Of a stretch of 64,000 nt of DNA, positions 56,137-64,000 are shown piece by piece (position 1 is the stretch's first letter; each line of letters starts with the position of its first letter). Made by a program: the position numbers and the translations under genes. Location of the stretch: contig JAVGWX010000004.1 in the NCBI GenBank assembly GCA_036924085.1, positions 79,810,941 to 79,874,940 on the forward strand. Reading direction: 5' to 3'. Under the pieces are notes generated by a model. That model was not told where the DNA came from and did no database searches. It saw nothing but the letters and a program-made list of their open reading frames with translations. The stretch is from Ariolimax columbianus. Lineage: Eukaryota > Mollusca > Gastropoda > Stylommatophora > Arionidae.

Positions 56137-59100
56137 TTCTTCTTCTTCGTACGCTGTCACACGTCAACCTGTATTTTTTCGAAAAAAAGCAGCGGTCATG
56201 CTGAGACTGTCGACACTACCATAGAGCTTGTCTAGTGTTGCCACTGCTGATGGGCAGTTTTGCAGCAAATGTTCAGCGGTCATTTTCCCGGTACCACACG
56301 TGCATTCGTCAGTGCCACCTATCTTCAGTTTATTGAATAGGTGGTACCTCAGTCTATTGTGGCCTGTGTGGAGTCTGAAGACCACGACCTGCTCTCTTCT
56401 GTTCAACTGGTAAAAGGCATCGTTTTTTGTGTAGCCAGTATGTTCTGTTTCCCATTTGGTCATGTATCTGGCTCTAATAAGCCTTTTGGACTCTTCGTAG
56501 GTCACACTAGGATCTGGTTGTGGTAGTATTGCACCTTCTTTTGCCAGTCTGTCTGCCTCCTCGTTGCCTTGGATGTTACAGTGGGATGGAACCCACTGTA
56601 CCACTACTCTTTTTTGGTGTGGACTGCTGGCATAGTTGACAGAGTACTGCTCTTAAATCATTAAGTTCGGTATTTTTCTTGCTTTTTAGTGCTGTGACTA
56701 CGGCCAGGGCATCTGTAAACAGGACTCATTATCATCATTATGTAGCATGTCCTTTGTAGAACGTCGCTCCCATCACAGTCTGTCTGAAAGAAACTCGTTC
56801 CCTTGCCAAAACTCCAGCTTCCGCCACTGTCATACTCAGGCACTCCTGGATATCTTGGTGCCATCGTCTTCTTGGTCTACCCCTTCCTCTTTTGCCTGGC
56901 ACCATACCTTCCATCACCGTCCTCTCAAGACCGTTGTGTCTCTTGATGTGGCCAAAGTATTTGCATTTTCTAGCCAAAATGGAATTGATAAACCAGTTCT
57001 CCTCTATGCTCAACTCTTGACGAATGTCTACATTTGTTCTTTTCTCTGTCCAGGGTATTCTGAGGATCTTTCTGTAACATTTTGACTCAAAGGATTTGAT
57101 TCTTTGTCTAGAAGTTTTGGTAATCGTCCATGCTTCACAGCCATAAGCTGCCACAGGAAAAACACATGCTCTCAAGACTTTTACTTTTATCGTTTTGTTG
57201 GTGCCCTGCTATAATTTCTTCAGGCTGTTCAGTCTCTGCATTGCCATAGCTAGTCTTCTTCTGATTTCTTTCGAGCAGTCACCATTTTTGTCAATTCAAA
57301 ATGTGTAATCTGATCTATTTCCTCACCACCCACTGTAAATGTATGCTGACATTGTGTTTTATCGGTGGTCATTATCTTTGTTTTGTTTATGTTTATGAAC
57401 AGATTTTGATCTTTACTATGTCCATTAACGGCTGAAAGTAGCTGCTCTAGCCCTTCCGCACTTCTTGATAGTATCACTGTGTCATCTGCATATCGTAACT
57501 CTGGAATCTCGTACCCCCCAATCGTAAATGGGTCGAAACTTTCAATGTTCTCATCTTCTCGCACATTTCTCATTATACATTCCGCATATATGTTGTACAG
57601 ATAAGGTGAGAGTATACATCCCTGTCGGACTCCCTTTTGTACTGCAAACCAATCTGATGTTTGCCCGGATACTCGGACAGCGGCTTGTTGATCTTGGTAT
57701 AATGTTTCAATGAGATGGACTATATGCAAAGGAAACCCCATTTCCTTCATGATTCTCCACAGATTTTGATGTTTTACCGTGTCAAAGGCCTTAGTGTAAT
57801 CAATGAAACATTTGTACAGGTCTACATTAAACTCTCTACATTTTTCATAGATATTCCTTAAATTGAATATGTGGTCCCGGGTCCCTCTGTCTTTCCTAAA
57901 ACCTGCCTGGACTATGTGAATTTCAGATTCAAACCTTTTCTCTATCCTTCTTAATAGGATTCGCAGGAGTATCTTGCTAGCATGGCTGATCAGTGCGATA
58001 GTTCGGTAGTTCGTGCACAGCTTCAGGTTGCCTTTTTTGGGGAGGGGAATATAAATTGATTTCTTCCATGCTTCTGGCCACTCTGCACTGTGCCATATCT
58101 GTTTACACAGCTTGTGGTAGACTCGAGCACATGCCTCTCCTCCTGCTTGTATTAGCTCTGCTGGGATATCATCGCATCCTGGGGACTTCCTTTTTCAGGC
58201 TTTTAATTGCAGAGCGTACTTCTTCCAATGTTAGTTCAGGTTCTTTCTCATCCTTTGGTAGGATTGTAACTGAGCGCTTTGTGCTGTCTCCATACATGGT
58301 TCTGCAGTACTCTCTCCATCTATTCAGTATGTCTTTGGTTTCTGTTAGTGTGTTATCCTCTTCGTCATTTATGACATGTGGAACCGGACGGAATTCCCTT
58401 GTCAGTGTTCTTATTGCATTGAATGCATCTCTTTCTTTGCCTTGTTGTTGTAGGTTTTCTATATCCTTACATGTTTCTACTATGTATCTTCTTTTATCTT
58501 TTCTTATTTCTCTTCTGACTTTTCTTGCGCAGTTTTTATATGCTGTGTTGGTCCCCTTACTTCCCATTTGTTTTAATTGTTGTCTTTCTGCAATGAGTTT
58601 CTGTGTTTCGTCTGTTATATAGCTCTGTGTCTTGTGCAATATCTTTGGAATCCAAACAGGACTATATGGCTTTAATTTCTTTTGCCTGTCACCATTTCTT
58701 CTACTGAAGCCCTCGGTGCCTCTGCCTCCGCTCTGAAATTGCTTGAGTATTTTCCAGTTGCCACTGACAGTGTTATTTTTCTACCATTTGGTAGGCTCAG
58801 GAATACCCCTGCCCCTCCGTTCTGTGTTTTGTTTGTTACAGAACCATCAGTGTATGCATGGGTCTAGTCCATGTTTGGGTAGTTTTTCGTTATGTACCTC
58901 AGAATTATGTCTCTTCTTTCTTTTTCAGTCTGGCTGTTCTTGTTTCCAATACCTGGTATATTTTCTACCACCTCCGAAAATAAATGCTGCCTCCAGGTAG
59001 GTTTGCGTACTGTAGGGATGGGCTTTGGTGTTGTTAATGTGTTCATTGGGTCTTCGCTCATCTTTGCTTTGGCTATTTCTGCAAAGTTTCTCTGCTTTAG

Positions 59101-60435
59101 TTTCCCATTTCCAAATCTATTTAGTCTCTGATGCATTAGATGGTCTGTCAGTCTTCTGAGTTTCTCTGCTTGCTGCTGGGCTCTGCAGTCTCTTCTGTCG
59201 GTCATGGATTGCAGATTTGTAATCTTTTCAAGTTCTACAATTGGCGTTGACTTCATGCCTCCTGTTATAACTCTCATGGCTTGGTTTTGGAGTTTGCTAA
59301 TTTTATCTAAGTTCGCCTTTGCTGCTGTTGTCCATGCCGCAATGCCATACTCGAGAACTGGTCTCACTCTTCCAGTGGACAGTTTCTTTAGTATACTTTC
59401 GTCTGCTCCCCAGCTTGTGCTAGCAAGTTTCCTCATGATTGCCATTCTTTCTCTGGCTCTCATTTGGTTTCTCTCGATCTGACTTTTCCATGTCCGCATA
59501 TATTTGCCTTTAAGACTTATTTTGGTGTTCTGGGGTTTGTTTGAATATCATACATGTTGTTTTTTCCTCATTTATTTTGACCAGCCATGAGTTCGCCCAC
59601 TCCTCCAACAATGTTAGGGCCTGCTGCAGCCGATTACTTGCTATGGTGAGATTCTTTTCAGAGGTCCACATAGCCAGATCTTCTGCAAACATGGAGCTGT
59701 GGACTCTTCTTGGTATATTCTCTGTGATGTTGTTTATATACACCAGAAAAAGTGTGGGTGACAGTACTCCCTCTTGGGGTACTCCCTGCTCAAGTGTCAC
59801 CTTTTTGCTCATCTGCCCTTGTACTTGAACTCTGGCTGTTCTGTTTTTGAGGTAGTGGCTGATCCATCTGTACATTTTCCCACAAACTTCACTTCTTCGT
59901 AGCTTGACTTTAAGTCCCTATTTTCACACCTTGTCAAATGCCTTCTCTAAATCCACCCAAACCGCCACTGTGTGTTTTTTCTGTCTGGTAAGCATCCTCT
60001 ATTTCCTGGGCTATGAGAGTGATCTGGTCCTCAGTGGATCAGTGCTGTCTAAAGCCTGCTTGCTGTGGAATTAGTATGTGTTTTTCTTCCAGATGCCACA
60101 TCAGTCTGGTGTATATCATACGCTCCATCAGTTTTCCTACATAGCTCAGTAGACTGATAGGCCTGTATATTTGGATCTGTTCTATCTTTTTCTTTCTTTA
60201 GTACTGGTATAAGTACAGCATCTTTCCATGCCTGCGGTACAATTCCCCTTTTCCAGCTTTGGTTCAGGACTGATAGTAACTTCCTCTTTGCTGTTTGGCC
60301 CAACCCCATCAGCATTTCGTTTGTTACCCCATCTTTTCCGGGCAATTTCTTTTTCTTTAAAGTTCTCATGGCCTCTTCCATTTCATTCATTGTTAGTTTT
60401 GCCATCATGTGCTCCTCTGGTGCCAGATTGATGTT
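56137..60435 (-). mobile_element. RNase-H LINE with target-site duplication, split by another LINE
   Basis: Minus strand, high to low: KKLPGKDGVTNEMLMGLGQT, WKDAVLIPVLKKEKDR, GVPQEGVLSPTLFLVYINNI, MFAEDLAMWTSEKN (catalytic FADD changed to FAED), RVRPVLEYGIAAWTTAAKAN, then the inserted LINE, then VVQWVPSHCNIQGNEEADRL and CTCGTGKMTAEHLLQNC. A GAA tail ends it. The 13-bp gcatcagttgatc flanks it at 56124-56136 and 60436-60448. 5'-truncated and inactive. Confidence 0.9.
56727..58653 (-). mobile_element. LINE nested in the RNase-H LINE, with target-site duplication
   Basis: Minus strand, high to low: YKNCARKVRREIRKDKRRYI, EELTLEEVRSAIKSLKKE-like, EMGFPLHIVHLIETLYQDQQ, KGVRQGCILSPYLYNIYAEC, ELRYADDTVILSRSAEGLEQ (YADD catalytic), NIFSAYGCEAWTI-like, LSIEENWFINSILARKCKYF, GRGRPRRRWHQDIQECLSMT. 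The duplication aaacaggact is at 56717-56726 and 58654-58663. 5'-truncated, with frameshifts around the fingers region. Confidence 0.92.
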
Positions 60436-60583
60436 GCATCAGTTGATCAAAGTAGCAGCTCATTTTTGTTTATTATTGCTGTTCAAAATGTTGTCAGAAA
60501 AATGGCACTGTGAAATTCGCAATGAACGGAAAAGTTATAGTGTATGTAGAAGTAGATCGATATAGAGTGACAAGGTGAGAAGC

Positions 60584-60840
60584 TGTTGTTTTTTGTTTTT
60601 TTGCGTTCGCCTTATTTCTCCATTTCTCAAGACGGTGTGCGTTGCGTTATGTTGTCATTTTGCGCCTGTCGGCCCAGTGCATCCGACTTCGGCATGCATT
60701 TTATCTAAAGGTTTGCTTCATCCTGCTTTTTCTGGAAGGGTTTGCTTCCCCAGGGTAGTGGCCGGTGCTGTGATGGGGAGCGAACCTAGCACTATTTGGT
60801 TGTGAGCTGTGTCACTTAACCACTAGCCCACGCCATTTTC
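60584..60840 (-). mobile_element. SINE family B with target-site duplication
   Basis: Inverted family B body with T-rich end at the low coordinate. The 11-bp aggtgagaagc is at 60573-60583 and 60841-60851. Confidence 0.92.
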
Positions 60841-61129
60841 AGGTGAGAAGCCGACTTTTGTGAGGCTAATGGTTTTCATTTGACAGATGGCATTAATTAC
60901 ACATTTTCGCGCAAAGCTCTCGATGTCTTGGGTGACAATATATATATGGTATTGTAGAATAATGGAGATATCATGAGCTTCACAAGAGATTCAGAAGAAT
61001 CAGACTCTGATTAATTTTTAAATTGATTCAAAAAGAAGTGATAAATAACATAAATCAATCAAAACCATTCAGCTCATTGTGGAGCATAGGTCGCCAAACA
61101 ACAGCAGTCTTTCCTCTGTCCTCTTCAAT

Positions 61130-61800
61130 CATCATCATCTTCATCAGTCCCGTAACCTGAAAGATCATTGGGGCACCACTACTGCCGATTTATGGATCAG
61201 TTCCCGCCACTCCACTTGGTTTTGTGCCAGGATATCAAATCTTCCGTCTAGACGAGTTAACCTCAGTGATATTTTTTTTTTTTTTTTTTTTTGCGTTCGC
61301 CTTATTTCTCTAATCCCCAAGGCGGTGTGCATTGCACTGCGTTTTTATTTTGCGCCTGTCGGCCCAGTGCATCCGACTTCAGCATGCATTTTATGTAAGG
61401 GTCTGCTTCCTCCTGCATTTTCTAAGGGTTTGCTTCCCCGGGGTAACGGCCGGTGCTGAGATGGGGATCGAACCCAGCACCTTATGGTTGTGAGCCGTGT
61501 CACATAACCACTAGGCCACGCCGTCCCCATCCTCAGTGATATGATTGTCTTTGTTGTGTATTGAGACGTTTGGCGCATTTCTGATTTTTCTAAAATTTTC
61601 TGCAATATTGTTGTCTTTGGCTGTTTTGCACCTGAGCCCATCCTTCTCCAGGCAACGTGTCCTTCCTCATTGTGAATTTTTCTATGATCTCCATGTCTAT
61701 TCAAGCATGGCGTCACAGGTTCACTCTGAAAGTTATGCCTTTCCGTATTCTTTTTCTGGCCTTGTTTTCATCTTGACCGTTTGCTTTTAATCGCTCTTGT
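61130..61800 (-). mobile_element. Possible LINE C-terminal fragment interrupted by a SINE
   Basis: Minus strand reads RFDILAQNQVEWRELIHKSA with a gatgatgatgaag-type end on the low side, and HGDHRKIHNEEGHVAWRRMG beyond the SINE. Weakly supported. Confidence 0.35.
61273..61530 (-). mobile_element. SINE family B with target-site duplication
   Basis: Complete inverted copy (ggcgtggcctagtggttat head, B-box ctgggttcgatccccatct). The 12-bp cctcagtgatat is at 61261-61272 and 61531-61542. Confidence 0.93.
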
Positions 61801-61904
61801 GTATTCTGTGTTATTCTGTTATTATCCTATAATATGTCGATTGAAATACATCTTGGCACAAGTCCAATTGGAAAAACGCACAAAAAACACGTTCTCCAAA
61901 GATC

Positions 61905-62020
61905 ACATTCAGTGGTCTCAAGGTAAGGTGTCCACCTCGGGTGCTGAGGTTGCGGGTTCGAATCACTGTGAAGACCAGGATAGTTCTTTGAGCTGCTCGA
62001 ATGAGAGTACTTGGATCTGA
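61905..62020 (+). mobile_element. tRNA-like SINE head, family C
   Basis: cagtggtctcaaggtaagg + tgtccacctcgggtgctg + aggttgcgggttcgaatcac gives A and B boxes. Relative of 9925-10016. Confidence 0.6.
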
Positions 62021-62144
62021 ACTTTTGGTTGTATCCTCTAATAACTTTGCCTATATTTCTGGTGTTTGAAGGTATAAATAAATAAAACAAACCACCTAAA
62101 AAGTCATTTAAATTTAGTAAATTTATTGAGATTATGGTTTTATA

Positions 62145-63995
62145 ATAATAATAGCTGTCCATCGTTGTCGATGAGGACCGCCGACATCATCCTTGTCACA
62201 GATTTCCCTGTTGGGTGTGGGTGCGCATGTGGCTGAACAGGCCAATGCGAGCACGAAAACATCTGCTACATATCGAGCACACGAGGTTTGTAGAAGGGGA
62301 TGGTGTTCCCGCTGCTCGGGATTTCCGCGTCTCGCGTCTGTTCTGGGCTTTCACAACACGGTCATCTTCACCAGCAGCTACACCCGATTTGACTGCGCTT
62401 CTCCAGTCAGATCTGTTTTTTGCAAGATATTCCCAGTTGTCGATGTCTATCTGGCAACTTTTTAGTGAGTCCTTCAGACCGTCTTTAAAACGTTTCTTTG
62501 GGCGCCCTCTCTTGCGCCATCCCTCTCTCAGCTCGCTGTAGAGAAGCTTCTTTGGGAGCCGCTCGTCTGACATACAGACGAGGTGTCCGGCCCATCCTAG
62601 TCGTGCTTTTTCTAGCAGTGCATGGATGCTGGGCATGTTAGCCCTCGAGAGAACCTCGATGTCAGTGACACGATCTTGCCATCGGATGTGGAATATTCGC
62701 CTCAGGCAACCTGTGTGGAAGTGGTTTAACCTCCTTGCATGTCCAGAGTATACAGTCCAGCTTTCGCAAGCGTATAGTAGGGTTGGAATGATGGTTGCAC
62801 GGTAGACTTTGAGTTTGGTCTTGACGCTGATGCCACGACGTGCCCAGACCATCGAGCGCATTCTACCAAAGGCTGTGCTAGCCTTTGCTATTCTGCTTGC
62901 CACCTCATCGTCTAGGCTGACAGATCTCGACAGCGTGCTGCCCAGATATATGAATTTGTCTACGGCATTCAACGTCTGCCCGCTGACTGTAGTCTCTGGT
63001 TTTGTGTACGGCATGCCTGGTGCTGGTTGGTACATGACCTCTGTTTTTTTGGCATTTATGGTGAGGCCAAAATTTTCGCATGCGGCAGAGAACTGGTCCA
63101 TTCCAACCTGCATGTTCAGTTCTGAGTTGCTCATTAGAGCGCAGTCGTCAGCAAATACAAGTTCCCTGATTATGTCGCCAGCCACTTTGGTTTTGGCCTT
63201 CATTCTTCTGGAATTGAGTAACTTGCCATCTGTGCGGCACTTTATGGGTATTCCAAGCTCCAATGATCTGAAGGCGTCTGTCATCGTGGCCGCGAACATC
63301 ATGCTGAACAAAGTCGGGGCGAGTACACATCCTTGTTTTACTCCGTTTGATACTAGAAACGTTTTAGAGATTGCACCGCTGTCCAGTACACGAGCACACA
63401 TGCCTTCGTGTAGCTGTTTCACCATTGTTATGAACTTGTTGGGGCAGCCAAACTTAGACATTATCATCCACAGCCCTCCTCTGTTTACTGTATCAAATGC
63501 CTTTGTCAAATCAATAAATGTGGTGTACAAGGCCTGATTTTGCTCTCGACACTTCTCTTGTACTTGGCGAGCGGCAAAAATCATGTCCACTGTTCCTCTT
63601 CCGGCTCTGAATCCACATTGGCTTTCTGGGAGGTGGTGGCTTTGTTCAAGGTGTTTGTTGAGCCTGTTTAGCAGTAAGCGCGCTAGGATCTTGCCTGCTA
63701 CGGAGAGTAGCGATGTTCCACGATGATTGTCGCATTCCTGACGATTGCCTTTTCTTTTGTATAGGTGAACGATTGAGGCGTCCTTTAGCTCCTGCGGAAT
63801 TTTACCTTCAGCCCACATGTGACAGAAGAGTTCAGTGATCCTTCTGGTGAGGGATGGGCCAGCTGTCTTATATACCTCTGCTGGTATTGCATTAGCTCCT
63901 GGAGCTTTTCCTATAGATAGTGAACTGATTGCCCTGTCGACTTCCTCCTCAGTAATTACTTCATCCAACGCCAGGTTCAGTTCCACCTGCGGCAT
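62145..63995 (-). mobile_element. LINE ORF2, long open RT to C2H2-like tail, runs off the window
   Basis: A 599-codon frame from 63995 to 62196 without stops. Order: DRAISSLSIGKAPGANAIPA, KDASIVHLYKRKGNRQECDN, SQCGFRAGRGTVDMIFAARQ, TTFIDLTKAFDTVNR, SNGVKQGCVLAPTLFSMMFA, ELVFADDCALMSN (FADD catalytic), KFIYLGSTLSRSVSLDDEVA, LLYACESWTVYSGHARRLNH, LGWAGHLVCMSDERLPKKLL, CSICSRCFRARIGLFSHMRT. The 3' UTR has ataataataatagctgtcc. This is the best-preserved LINE here. The endonuclease half would lie beyond 64000, so activity cannot be judged. Confidence 0.9.
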
Positions 63996-64000
63996 TCGCC

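Noticed and set aside
62809..63537. 242-codon plus-strand frame
   Set aside because: Antisense shadow of the well-preserved LINE RT on the minus strand.

Overview
This is a eukaryotic nuclear window. It has intron-split coding exons with canonical splice sites, tRNA-derived SINEs, many decayed non-LTR retrotransposons (LINEs), mariner relics and a very high load of mini- and microsatellites. The LINE flavours (CR1-like; RNase-H-bearing; RTE/Jockey-like ending in a GRGRPR-type tail or a C2H2-like CPIC...H-x3-H tail) suit an invertebrate animal, most plausibly a lophotrochozoan such as a mollusc. The species is inferred from style only.

Host genes are few. (1) A minus-strand gene is represented by exons at 38358-38273, 34830-34173, 28282-28052 and probably 19177-17726. 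The first three join in matching phases. They encode a lysine-rich N-terminus, then a helix and an eight-cysteine zinc finger typical of the Rab-binding (Slp homology) domain of synaptotagmin-like/rabphilin-type proteins. The introns are stuffed with repeats. C2 domains were not found; they may lie outside the window. (2) A plus-strand open frame at 53876-55036 encodes a signal peptide, a ten-cysteine ectodomain, one C-terminal membrane helix and a short tail. No close family was recognised.

Layout: 0-2.6 kb, LINE relics and two minisatellites; 3-8 kb, dispersed repeats, a CR1-like LINE and long microsatellites; 8-13.3 kb, RNase-H LINEs, a mariner fragment, a 43-bp array and a LINE inserted in another array; 13.7-17.7 kb, SINEs and LINE tails; 17.7-38.4 kb, the Slp-like gene with its repeat-filled introns (complete-ended mariner, a 520-bp CTAT run, related minisatellites at 23.4, 26.6-27.9 and 31.7 kb, a THAP-like relic, a fold-back mariner); 38.5-44 kb, minisatellites and LINE tails; 44-52 kb, mostly minus-strand LINEs; 53-55.2 kb, a second fold-back mariner and the membrane-protein gene; 55.7-64 kb, a LINE nested inside another LINE (both with target-site duplications), two SINEs with target-site duplications, and a LINE running off the end.

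The main theme is that several minisatellites have grown from sequence inside transposable elements, including the reverse-transcriptase FADD catalytic motif. A family of five arrays shares one core, and a single-copy version of that core sits in a dispersed repeat. No CRISPR, operon or bacterial feature is present, and I saw no convincing functional tRNA or rRNA gene.
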